DNA of 23,544 nucleotides from Methanobacteriota archaeon (GTDB lineage Archaea > Thermoplasmatota > Poseidoniia > MGIII > CG-Epi1): the NCBI GenBank assembly GCA_014240055.1, contig JAAZXP010000012.1, positions 1 through 23,544 of the forward strand. Direction: 5' to 3'. This document shows, in pieces, positions 6,763-14,597 of this stretch. The translations under genes were made by a program, and so were the position numbers. Each line of letters begins with the position of its first letter. The stretch's first letter is position 1. The notes beneath the pieces were generated by a model that was not told where the DNA came from, ran no database searches, and saw only the letters and a program-made list of their open reading frames with translations.

Positions 6763-7596
6763 TTAGTTCAGTCCTGCGGCCAAAATGAATGAAATCATAG
6801 CAATCCCCATTCCTTGTTTGATGCGCTTCTGTCCTGCAAAGTAATCTTCAAATCTAGTATTGTAGATTCCAAAAAGCATTGTTCCATTTGCTAAAGAAAT
6901 TCCTCCAACATATGCTAATTGTGCTAGATTTTCAAAAGAATTAAGGGCCATATAACTCAAAATGACTGCAGTTAAAAGAATGGAAGTTGCTAGGTTTAAC
7001 GCACTTTGTACTCCTATTCTAGCAGGAAGGGTTTTTCGGTCTTGATCGCCTTCCAAATCTTGAATATCTTTGATAATTTCTCTAGATATAGTAGCAAGTA
7101 CTGCCAGTCCAAACATCCACAAAGTAGGCCCTGGATCATTTACTGCCATGCCTGCATATAGAAAAACAGCTCCAGACATCAAGCCGACCGAAATATTGCC
7201 AGTTATCCCTGCAGCTTTTAGACCATTTTCATAAGCTATAAGTGTTCCAATTCCTATTAATGCAATTACAAAAGGCATTTTATTGTCAAGAGTAAAAAAT
7301 AGTATGAGAAGCCCCATTCCGAGTAATAGCTGCGCATAATTGAACGCAGTTTCAGCCTTAATTTGGCCAGAAGGTATAGGTCTTTTAGGATGATTTAGTT
7401 TATCAGATTCTCTATCATTGTAATCATTGAGCGCATTTCCTCCTCCTACTAACATCATGGCCGAAATACAGCAAATTATAACTTCATTCTGAAAATCAAC
7501 AATCTCAGGTCCTGAAGCAATAAATGCTCCGGCAATTACAGCTACCGCCGTTAAAATTGCATTTCCAGGCCTGGTTAGGGCAATGTAAGGATTCAT
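6763..7596 (-). CDS. ubiA: UbiA-family prenyltransferase, probable digeranylgeranylglyceryl phosphate synthase
   Basis: A 277-residue membrane protein with about nine hydrophobic segments. The first Asp-rich motif is N57-D-Y-N-D61-R-E-S-D65 followed by KLNHPKRPIPSG; the second is SREIIKDIQDLEGDQDR with TLPARIG. This pattern, including the HPxRPIPSG string, is typical of archaeal DGGGP synthase, which adds the second geranylgeranyl chain to make the archaeal ether-lipid core. UbiA proteins also make menaquinone or carotenoid derivatives, but the motif detail favours lipid synthesis. The chosen ATG at 7596 overlaps the csaA stop as ATGA. An in-frame TTG at 7620 would add eight residues lying inside csaA and is less likely. 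The neighbour relation implies co-transcription and translational coupling with csaA. Confidence 0.9.
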   Translation of the reverse strand: MNPYIALTRPGNAILTAVAVIAGAFIASGPEIVDFQNEVIICCISAMMLVGGGNALNDYNDRESDKLNHPKRPIPSGQIKAETAFNYAQLLLGMGLLILFFTLDNKMPFVIALIGIGTLIAYENGLKAAGITGNISVGLMSGAVFLYAGMAVNDPGPTLWMFGLAVLATISREIIKDIQDLEGDQDRKTLPARIGVQSALNLATSILLTAVILSYMALNSFENLAQLAYVGGISLANGTMLFGIYNTRFEDYFAGQKRIKQGMGIAMISFILAAGLN

Positions 7597-7928
7597 CCGA
7601 TACGACTTCCTAATTGGCAACTAGGGTCTGGTTTCAAAAGGCGAACGGTTCCATCTTGTTCAACCCCTCCCAAAACTAGTAATTCTGACATAATAGGTCC
7701 TATTTGCTTTGGTGGGAAATTAAAAACAGCTACAATTTCTCGTTTCAATAGTTCTTTTTTAGTATAATTTGTAACTTGGGCTGAAGTTTTACGGATGCCC
7801 AATGGTCCAAAATCGATTGTAAGAATATATGCCGGTTTTCTTGCTTCAGGAAAATCTAGAACTTCTAATATCATACCAACTCTCATTTCAACTTTGGTAA
7901 AATCATTCCATTCTATAGTGTCTGTCAC
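7593..7928 (-). CDS. csaA: CsaA-like tRNA-binding (OB-fold) protein
   Basis: A 111-residue single-domain protein of the EMAP-II/MetRS-C-like tRNA-binding family. Visible conserved segments are DFTKVEMRVGMILEV (9-23), EARKPAYILTIDFG, the SAQVTN element in the middle, VAVFNFPPKQIGPIMSELLVLG (read as two parts around the PKQI core), and a C-terminal tail. Together these match CsaA, a dimeric protein described in bacteria as a chaperone with tRNA-binding activity and found widely in archaea. Its role in archaea is uncertain. It is the first gene of a two-gene operon with ubiA (ATGA overlap). It is divergent from the deiodinase-like gene across a 57-bp gap that must hold both promoters. Confidence 0.92.
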   Translation of the reverse strand: MTDTIEWNDFTKVEMRVGMILEVLDFPEARKPAYILTIDFGPLGIRKTSAQVTNYTKKELLKREIVAVFNFPPKQIGPIMSELLVLGGVEQDGTVRLLKPDPSCQLGSRIG

Positions 7929-7985
7929 ATACAGCCATTACCCTGCCAATACAAAGTCTTTTATCTAAAAAAGGGAGTATCATAC

Positions 7986-8657
7986 GTGGATCAAAGCAAA
8001 TTCATTAATCATAAAGATTACAAATCATACAATATAGAGGAAATGCAAAAACGCTCAACTAGTTTTCTTGAAAATATTCAGAGAAGGCGTACGATTAGAG
8101 ATTTTTCAGATAAACCAGTACCTAAAGACATACTGATCAATTGTTTGAAGTCGGCAGGAACGGCTCCTAGCGGTGCAAATCGTCAACCGTGGCATTTTTC
8201 AGTTGTAAGTGATATTGAAATTAAAAAGAAAATTCGTGATGCTGCAGAGAAAGAAGAAAAGAAATTCTATAGTGGCAGAGCTCCAGATGAATGGCTTGAA
8301 GCCCTAGAACCTTTAGGAACGCATGAACTCAAGCCTTTCCTTGAAGAAGCTCCATTTTTAATTGTAATATTCTCAGAAGCATATGGTTTAGATTCTAAAG
8401 GTGATAAAATAAAAAATTATTATGTCCCAGAATCGGTAGGTATTGCTACAGGTATTTTGATTACCGCACTACATAATGCAGGATTAGCAACTCTAACGCA
8501 TACTCCTAGCCCTATGAATTTTTTACGAGAAATATTAGGAAGAGGAGACAATGAGAGAGCTTTCTTGATTCTAGTTACAGGTTTTCCTTCTAAAAATGCC
8601 AAAGTACCTAATATCAAGAAGAAAGAATTAGAAGAGTATACTTCTTTTTTAATCTAA
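7986..8657 (+). CDS. Nitroreductase-superfamily flavoprotein, iodotyrosine deiodinase-like
   Basis: A 223-residue FMN-dependent protein of the nitroreductase fold. RRRTIRDFSDKPVP and SAGTAPSGANRQPWHF give the FMN-binding loops. THTPSPMNFLREILGRG and GFPSKNAKVPNIKKKEL match the C-terminal half of the iodotyrosine deiodinase (IYD) family closely. The three residues that grip the zwitterion of iodotyrosine in mammalian IYD, a Glu, a Tyr four residues on and a Lys 21 further on, appear here as E91, Y95 and K116 with the same spacing. IYD-like enzymes reductively remove halogen from halotyrosines; bacterial and archaeal members also occur. A halotyrosine substrate is thus likely but not proven. 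Start is GTG 7986. The stop overlaps the convergent M28 gene by 9 bp. Confidence 0.9.
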   Translation: MDQSKFINHKDYKSYNIEEMQKRSTSFLENIQRRRTIRDFSDKPVPKDILINCLKSAGTAPSGANRQPWHFSVVSDIEIKKKIRDAAEKEEKKFYSGRAPDEWLEALEPLGTHELKPFLEEAPFLIVIFSEAYGLDSKGDKIKNYYVPESVGIATGILITALHNAGLATLTHTPSPMNFLREILGRGDNERAFLILVTGFPSKNAKVPNIKKKELEEYTSFLI

Positions 8658-10412
8658 ATAGGCATTCAAAACAGGTTTTTCATCCATATGAAAAAAACTG
8701 TAGGCAGCCCACCACGTAATCATGTCCAATGAATTGACTAAGTTGTCAACTCCTGTAGCATTGTTTCCATATCCTCTAGCTCCATTGTCCATCCAGTCTT
8801 CCATTTCCTCTAATGTGTCACAAGTTTGATGATAACACCAATACCCATCCACTAACCCGCCAAAACCAAGAGTAATTGTGTCTAAGTTGTCTTGGAAGGA
8901 TGCGTGATCACTTCGTGCAGTTGTATCTTCATATATGATAATTTCAGGACGTTCCTGTTCCACCCAGACATCATATTTCCAAGTGTCTTCACTATTATTG
9001 TCAGCTCCAACTAAAATATCTTGTTGCATTGAAACATTAATTGCATCAGCTCCAATCCATTGACTTAGGTATACCATTTCAGGTTGATCAATTTTGTTAT
9101 AATTTAGTGAGGGTCCAATGTATATTCTCATAGGCCAAACTTCACTATCTTTTGGATAACCACCAGTATCTGGTTGCGGATCAGGATCACAACCTCCATC
9201 GCCACCGCCGTGCTCATCACCGCAAGGTGCGCCACCCCCTCCAGGCCAATTAACACCAGCCATATCCAGATTTATGTAATTAGTAACAGTTACTCCAGGG
9301 TGATCATCTGCTAAAGTATCAGTCCAATAATCACTGCCTCGTTTTCCACCCTCTTCACCAGACCATAAACAAAATACCATTGTTCTTCTAGTATCATATG
9401 GCATCTTTGCCATTGCTTCACCAGCAGCGAGTACCATCGAGGTTCCTGCAGTATTATCGTAAGCCCCATACCGAGTACCATAAGTTCTTGAACCAGAATC
9501 ATGAGGGTCAATTAAACCTCCGTTTGCAGGAGGTGCGATATCGAAATGAGCTCCAAATACTAACCATTCATCTGGAAACATTGTTCCGTCTCTAAAACCA
9601 CAAATATTGTAAGCTTCTGGATTTTGATTGCCTAAAACGTCAGTCAAATCAAATCGTTGTGTTTCTACACGTAATCCATAGGCAGTCATTTCAGCAATTA
9701 GAAACTGCGCAGCATCTTCGTAAGCTAAATTCCCTTGCCCAGCCCATCTGTCTAGATAGCCAACAGCCCCATCGTAAGGATCAGTTAGATCCGGAGTACC
9801 ATCAGAAATGCGAGCAATAGTGTTGTACACAGTTCGCCCGTCGACAAATCCAGTTGAAAAAGAACCACCTTCATCTACGCTGTATGCAGCAGAAATGTCT
9901 CGCTTTATATCTATTCTAACGGGAACACTACTGCCCGGTTTTTCTTTTGTAGAATTTAGCGTATAAAGTGAACTACCTTCAATAGAGTCAACTCTTGTAA
10001 TAGACTTCCCCTCCGTATTCATTCCATCTCGATTTACCCATTGGTCCCAACTTTCACTTGGATTTCTAATTGGCCATATTTCAGTTCCATATTGGGCTAG
10101 GAAAACAAATGCAGAATCTATCCGAGGAGGTGCCAAGGCAGTCAACTGCTTAGTGTCTCCTATTTTCATATCCAATACAGTTCCGTTTTGAACGTAATTG
10201 GAAATTGGATCAATTACCATATGAGGGATGAATACAGAAACATCACGTTTTGCAGTTATGACCAAAGGTTGAAATTCTCCAGCAATCATAGTTTTAGGAG
10301 AGACTATGACGTCATCTGCAGAAAGTGAATCTACTCCTTCATTACCTAAACATCCGGCAATTGCAGGCACTAAAAACAAAAATGTAATTGCTATCGATTT
10401 TAATCTTTCCAC
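8649..10412 (-). CDS. Secreted M28-family metallopeptidase, lipoprotein
   Basis: A 587-residue exported zinc aminopeptidase or carboxypeptidase-like protein. A short signal peptide (1-20) ends in the lipobox Ala-Ile-Ala-Gly-Cys with C21, so the protein is probably lipid-anchored outside the cell. The first 210 residues are beta-rich and unassigned. The M28 domain covers about 215-587, with zinc ligands H289 (GAHFD), D319 (AYDNTAG), E354, D383 (NLDMAG) and H528 (CYHQTCDT); E353 is the catalytic base in SGEEGG. A glycine- and cysteine-rich acidic insert (about 389-420) breaks the domain. Start is GTG 10412. It sits next to two exported S15-type hydrolases, suggesting a protein-degradation set for scavenging peptides from seawater. 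Confidence 0.93.
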   Translation of the reverse strand: MERLKSIAITFLFLVPAIAGCLGNEGVDSLSADDVIVSPKTMIAGEFQPLVITAKRDVSVFIPHMVIDPISNYVQNGTVLDMKIGDTKQLTALAPPRIDSAFVFLAQYGTEIWPIRNPSESWDQWVNRDGMNTEGKSITRVDSIEGSSLYTLNSTKEKPGSSVPVRIDIKRDISAAYSVDEGGSFSTGFVDGRTVYNTIARISDGTPDLTDPYDGAVGYLDRWAGQGNLAYEDAAQFLIAEMTAYGLRVETQRFDLTDVLGNQNPEAYNICGFRDGTMFPDEWLVFGAHFDIAPPANGGLIDPHDSGSRTYGTRYGAYDNTAGTSMVLAAGEAMAKMPYDTRRTMVFCLWSGEEGGKRGSDYWTDTLADDHPGVTVTNYINLDMAGVNWPGGGGAPCGDEHGGGDGGCDPDPQPDTGGYPKDSEVWPMRIYIGPSLNYNKIDQPEMVYLSQWIGADAINVSMQQDILVGADNNSEDTWKYDVWVEQERPEIIIYEDTTARSDHASFQDNLDTITLGFGGLVDGYWCYHQTCDTLEEMEDWMDNGARGYGNNATGVDNLVNSLDMITWWAAYSFFHMDEKPVLNAYLD

Positions 10413-10444
10413 GTTTACCTATAACCCTGACTTTTAAGAGATAT

Positions 10445-12286
10445 CTATTCTTCTAAGCAATCAACAAATGTACACACTGGAGGTTCAAATACAATTTTAT
10501 TTTCGTAGTTTATCTCGTGTAGTCTAAGTACGCTATTTTCATTTATTCCAATGTCTACAGGTGCTGTATTACTTGGAGGAAGATAATCGTCACCAATATC
10601 AGTCAATGATAAACGAATATAATGACCTTCAGAAATGAGAACGTCCATTGCAAAGAATTCCATTTTAGCATTAACAGTTTGTCCTGGCGCAAGGACGTTA
10701 TATTCAGTTCCACCGGCGTGATATCTCAAATCCATCGTTGAATGCCCAATATGAATACATTCACCATTCGAATTACAATCTTCCATTAATGCATACAAGG
10801 AGCCTCCCGATCCTGCAAGAGTAACATCAACATGTAATTGTGGCAAACCACCAAAACGTAGAGTCTGATTGAATACAGGCGTTTCAAAAACTACATAGCT
10901 TTCAATAAAAGGCGTAATTGTCGTTCCCGTACTTTCATCATGCATTAGATTTCCACTTCCTAAGACCATCTCAATAGTATTTGAGTCAGAAGCAGGGTAT
11001 CTTTCTTCTACTCTCCACTCACCTTGATTATTTTGTATTTCAAGATAAAGACTTGGCTTTGGTCCAGTCTCTTGTAGATAGTAGGTAAACCATTCGAGAA
11101 GATCTTGCATCCAGTCAAATCTAACCATTTCAGGGTATGCTTCGGAACCTCTTCCCGGATCAGAACGTTCTTTTTGATAATCCGGTCTATCTGGATAATC
11201 ATGATCCCATTGCCCCATCAATACTTTAGCTTCAATTCCGCTATCTAATAGTCTGTTAATCGTAGGAACTGCCATGTGCGGATCGACGTTCCAATCATGG
11301 AATCCTTGAACTATGTACACAGACCCTCTATAATTTTCTAAAACTCTATCGAGAAAGTATCGTTCTTCCCAATAACTTTCTATAAATTCATTTCCTGCAA
11401 AAACATATCCGTTTGTTGCATGTATTGGACCTAGCAGATAATCTTCACAGGCATTTTGCAAATTATCTTCACCTTTCTCAGATTCAAAGCCGTATGAACC
11501 ATAAACAACATTGTGCATGAAAGGAGCTCTAGCCTCCGAAGAACCGTTTTTCCACATAAGTTCCCGCACGCCAATTAATCCTGAAATTGGAACAATCGTT
11601 TTCAAGTATTCATCACCATACATTGCTGCTTGCCAAGGCGTAGAACCATCATAGGATTTGCCAATCATCCCAACATTACCATTAGACCATTCTTGTGTTG
11701 CAAGCCATTCTACAGCAGCATTAATTCCTTCTTGTTCAGCAAACCCCATTAAATCCATACAATGGTTAGACATCCCCGTTCCAGTAACTGAAACTTGGGC
11801 AAAAGCAAACCCATGCGGTAAGATATTGTAGATTATGCCAGCCCCTAACCAGCTTCCAGGCTGAGAAACATCAGGAGTTTGAGCTGAAGTCTCACCAAAA
11901 TAAGGTCCAAATTCAGCAATTACTGGAACTTTTACTCCAGCAGGTACGTCTGGCCTCCAAAAAGCTAAACTAATCTGCGGGCAGTCCATCCCAATAGTAC
12001 ACGTTACAGCAGCTCCACCCTCACCGATAGGCAAATCATATTCAACATATACGTGTTCAGAACTAAATTCGTTATCAGTTTCTAACAATGAATATTCGCC
12101 TTGCTGTAATACATAACTGTATGATTGATTAGTTTCGTAATCGAGTTGACTTCTAGCCCAAACTGGGACATAATTATTATAATTTAGATTTTCATTTTCT
12201 AAATTATATAGAAAGAAGGCACTCCCCATCATAGTGGCTACTATCACCAGAGAAAAAACTTGTGAACTAATACTAACATCTTTCAT
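10445..12286 (-). CDS. Exported S15 / CocE-NonD family peptidase or esterase (paralogue A)
   Basis: A 613-residue serine hydrolase of the X-Pro dipeptidyl-peptidase (S15) and cocaine-esterase family. Residues 10-28 form a signal anchor. The alpha/beta-hydrolase domain (about 75-400) holds nucleophile S211 in GKSYDGS, an acid in GFHDWNVDPH (D331 or D335), and H362 in GQWDHDYPD. A C-terminal jelly-roll domain (about 405-613), including STMDLRYHAGG, is the usual partner. ATG at 12286 is chosen because TTTAATATAT lies one leaderless distance upstream; a frame opening at TTG 12337 runs across that promoter and is unlikely. Several cysteines (C96, C102, C176, C280 and C-terminal ones) suggest disulfides outside the cell. 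It is divergent from paralogue B across a 125-bp gap. Confidence 0.92.
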   Translation of the reverse strand: MKDVSISSQVFSLVIVATMMGSAFFLYNLENENLNYNNYVPVWARSQLDYETNQSYSYVLQQGEYSLLETDNEFSSEHVYVEYDLPIGEGGAAVTCTIGMDCPQISLAFWRPDVPAGVKVPVIAEFGPYFGETSAQTPDVSQPGSWLGAGIIYNILPHGFAFAQVSVTGTGMSNHCMDLMGFAEQEGINAAVEWLATQEWSNGNVGMIGKSYDGSTPWQAAMYGDEYLKTIVPISGLIGVRELMWKNGSSEARAPFMHNVVYGSYGFESEKGEDNLQNACEDYLLGPIHATNGYVFAGNEFIESYWEERYFLDRVLENYRGSVYIVQGFHDWNVDPHMAVPTINRLLDSGIEAKVLMGQWDHDYPDRPDYQKERSDPGRGSEAYPEMVRFDWMQDLLEWFTYYLQETGPKPSLYLEIQNNQGEWRVEERYPASDSNTIEMVLGSGNLMHDESTGTTITPFIESYVVFETPVFNQTLRFGGLPQLHVDVTLAGSGGSLYALMEDCNSNGECIHIGHSTMDLRYHAGGTEYNVLAPGQTVNAKMEFFAMDVLISEGHYIRLSLTDIGDDYLPPSNTAPVDIGINENSVLRLHEINYENKIVFEPPVCTFVDCLEE

Positions 12287-12411
12287 TGTAATAAGAATAT
12301 AAGTCAGATATATTAAAATACCTTTGATAATAGCCAATAATAGATAAAATATGGCGCATATTTAGATAATATGAAGAGATTAATAATTTATAACATAGGT
12401 TTTTCAGGCTT
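12287..12411. promoter_or_regulatory. Divergent promoter region between the two S15 paralogues
   Basis: On the minus strand TTTAATATAT (around 12305-12314) stands about 25 bp before the ATG at 12286. On the plus strand AT-rich segments between 12355 and 12395, such as TTAATAATTTATAA, can serve paralogue B. No clear shared operator is visible. Confidence 0.45.
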
Positions 12412-14217
12412 ATGCTTCGAACAAGTCTATGCATACTATTGGTATTTACGTCTTCATTTATGGGGTGTATAGATTCATTGTCATTTAATGATCCAGACAA
12501 GGATTCTAGTTTGTATCCTGATATTAAGGAAAGGCATACTTTGGACTGGAATATGACCCATACTTTCTCGAGAGTATTGGAAACTGGTCCACATTATGCG
12601 CTAGATGTTCAGGACGCATTATTTACAGTAGACACTAGTGAAGTATGGGAAAGTGGCCCTTCAGAAGCAGACGTCCATCTTTCTTATTGGTTACCAAGTA
12701 ATACCTTAGATGGTGAAAAAGTACCAGTCATAGCCGTAATAAGTCCGTATTTTTCTTATGGGCAGCCAGGCTCGGAATCTGGTGATACAGGAGTAGTAGG
12801 GGCTGGACGCGGAGAATTCATTTTTGAGAATTTTATTCCCCATGGGTATGCGTTTGCACAAGTGGCAGTCTTTGGAACTGAACTATCAACAGGTTGTTTC
12901 GATTACAGAGGTGCGGGTGAAGGACTGGGCATCCATCATGCAGTTGAATGGCTAGGCACTCAAGAATGGTCTAATGGCAATGTTGGACTATATGGAAAGT
13001 CCTATGAGGGTGCAACACAATGGGAAGCTGCAGCCCAGGGTAGCGAATATCTGAAAACTATAGTCCCCATTAGCGGAACTACTGCACTTCACCCTCTTCT
13101 TTACAAAAATGGAAGCGCGGAAGCGCGTTCACAAGTAATGCATATGAATTATTTTTCAAGTACAGTAGATTATAATGAAGATGACATAGACAATGTTTGT
13201 CCAGACATTATAGAGGGATTATTTGCAGGTCCTGTGACATACGGAGCTGGAGAATTTGATCCATATATGGATAATTATTATTCAGAACGGTCACATATAG
13301 ATAAGGCATTTGAAAATTGGAATGGTTCAGTATATTGGGTTCAAGGAATGCAAGATTGGAATGTAGATCCTCATCAAGTTTTCAGTGGACCGCCAGGCAC
13401 CCATTGGTATCAAACATACAAAGATGCAGGATTTGACGTAAGAGGAATTTTAGGTCAATGGGGGCATAACTATCCAGATCAGTGGACCAAACACAATGCC
13501 CAAGATTCAGGATATGGCGCTGAAGCAATATACAATATGACAAGGTGGGATTGGGCCCAAGATCTATTCGAATGGTTTGAGTATTATCTCAAAGGAATAG
13601 GCCCTAAGCCAGACCTACATGCACAAATCCAAAGAAACGATGGCCAATGGAGGATTGAAGAAACATGGCCTCCTCAAGATTCTAAAGATATGATAATGAG
13701 CCTTTCAGAATGCCAGACAGTAGGTTCCTTTGTCGGCGGAATTTCAGCTATTGGAGGTGCAGTTCAAACTATCACAAGCGAATGTCCTGCCTTTTCAGAG
13801 GAAAATAATACGCATATTTCAGGTCTTGTAAAACTTCATTTGTATACAGTTGCCACATTTGATGGAGGGCAAATATTTGCAGAAATGCAGGACTCAGTTA
13901 CAGGAATTAGGATAGGGCATGCTACAATGGATATTCGGTATCACGCAGGCGGTTCAGAGCCTCAAACAGTAATCCCAGGTCAAGAATTAACTATGATGAT
14001 GGAATTCCAAGCAATAGATGCCTTAATTCCAGCTGGACATGGTATTCGACTTGTTTTAACTGAAACTGGAGAGGATTATTTGGCGCCAGCTTGCGGAAAT
14101 GCGTGCCCAGTACATGTCATATCTACAGAATCCAAAATAATCATTCCTTACATCATTGAAAATAAGAGTGAGGGATTTATCACTCCTCAGTCCTTAGATG
14201 CAGCTAATAATCAATAA
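12412..14217 (+). CDS. Exported S15 / CocE-NonD family lipoprotein (paralogue B)
   Basis: A 601-residue protein clearly paralogous to the divergent gene at 10445-12286. Both share VPVIA, GYAFAQV/GFAFAQV, AVEWL-TQEWSNGNVG, the EYLKTIVPISG segment and DWNVDPH. Here the N-terminus is a lipoprotein signal (SSFMGC, C19) in place of a membrane anchor. The triad is S197 in GKSYEG, D315 or D319 in MQDWNVDPH, and H352 in GQWGHNYPD. The C-terminal jelly-roll includes ATMDIRYHAGGS. Likely roles are release of X-Pro dipeptides or ester hydrolysis outside the cell; the family alone does not decide. It ends 7 bp from the convergent Fe-S carrier gene. Confidence 0.92.
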   Translation: MLRTSLCILLVFTSSFMGCIDSLSFNDPDKDSSLYPDIKERHTLDWNMTHTFSRVLETGPHYALDVQDALFTVDTSEVWESGPSEADVHLSYWLPSNTLDGEKVPVIAVISPYFSYGQPGSESGDTGVVGAGRGEFIFENFIPHGYAFAQVAVFGTELSTGCFDYRGAGEGLGIHHAVEWLGTQEWSNGNVGLYGKSYEGATQWEAAAQGSEYLKTIVPISGTTALHPLLYKNGSAEARSQVMHMNYFSSTVDYNEDDIDNVCPDIIEGLFAGPVTYGAGEFDPYMDNYYSERSHIDKAFENWNGSVYWVQGMQDWNVDPHQVFSGPPGTHWYQTYKDAGFDVRGILGQWGHNYPDQWTKHNAQDSGYGAEAIYNMTRWDWAQDLFEWFEYYLKGIGPKPDLHAQIQRNDGQWRIEETWPPQDSKDMIMSLSECQTVGSFVGGISAIGGAVQTITSECPAFSEENNTHISGLVKLHLYTVATFDGGQIFAEMQDSVTGIRIGHATMDIRYHAGGSEPQTVIPGQELTMMMEFQAIDALIPAGHGIRLVLTETGEDYLAPACGNACPVHVISTESKIIIPYIIENKSEGFITPQSLDAANNQ

Positions 14218-14223
14218 TTTTTC

Positions 14224-14565
14224 TTAACAACAGCTACTCTCTGATCCACAACCACATTCTCCTTTCTTACCTTCTGGAGCTGGATTTGGATTGTTAACTC
14301 TAAAACCTTCACCCATTTCAGTAACAATGTAATCTATTTCGGTTCCTTTAATTTTTTCAATGTCTTCATTATTAACTAATAATTTCAAGCCATTAGCCTC
14401 AACAGTAGTGTCATTATCATTTTGATCATCAAATCCTAAAGCGTATTGATAGCCCCCACTGCATCCACCAGGAAAAACACCCAAACGAAGGGATTTTCCA
14501 ATCATTTCTTGTTCAGTTAGAGCTTTATTAATTTTTTCAGCAGCCATTTCGGTGACACTAATCAT
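14224..14565 (-). CDS. A-type iron-sulfur carrier protein (IscA/ErpA/HesB family)
   Basis: A 113-residue protein that should carry or deliver Fe-S clusters. It opens with ISVTEMAAEKINKAL. The first cluster ligand C35 lies in FPGGCSGGYQYAL, and the C-terminal pair C104-G-C106 follows the NPAPEGKKGE stretch. The normal family end is CGCG followed by a few residues; here the tail adds ESSCC, giving two extra cysteines C112 and C113. Its own TATA-like element CTATAAAATC overlaps the photolyase stop region about 28 bp before ATG 14565, so it may be transcribed both alone and by read-through from crtB-phr. It is on the same strand 31 bp downstream of phr, but a role in light response is not implied by this alone. 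Confidence 0.92.
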   Translation of the reverse strand: MISVTEMAAEKINKALTEQEMIGKSLRLGVFPGGCSGGYQYALGFDDQNDNDTTVEANGLKLLVNNEDIEKIKGTEIDYIVTEMGEGFRVNNPNPAPEGKKGECGCGSESSCC

Positions 14566-14597
14566 AAGGTTTGACTGCGCTCTTTGATTTTATAGTT
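14566..14597 (-). promoter_or_regulatory. TATA element for the Fe-S carrier gene
   Basis: On the minus strand CTATAAAATC (about 14586-14595) is centred some 26 bp before the ATG at 14565, matching a leaderless archaeal promoter, and abuts the photolyase stop codon. Confidence 0.5.

Noticed and set aside
7597..7620. TTG start for ubiA adding eight residues
   Set aside because: ATG 7596 overlaps the csaA stop as ATGA, the usual coupling, and the extra residues lie before the normal family N-terminus.
12287..12337. TTG start extending S15 paralogue A by 17 residues
   Set aside because: The extension crosses a good TATA element and gives an implausible hydrophobic lead; ATG 12286 fits a leaderless transcript.
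8649..14217. Mobile element carrying the peptidase genes
   Set aside because: No transposase, integrase, terminal inverted repeats or target duplications were seen around the block.
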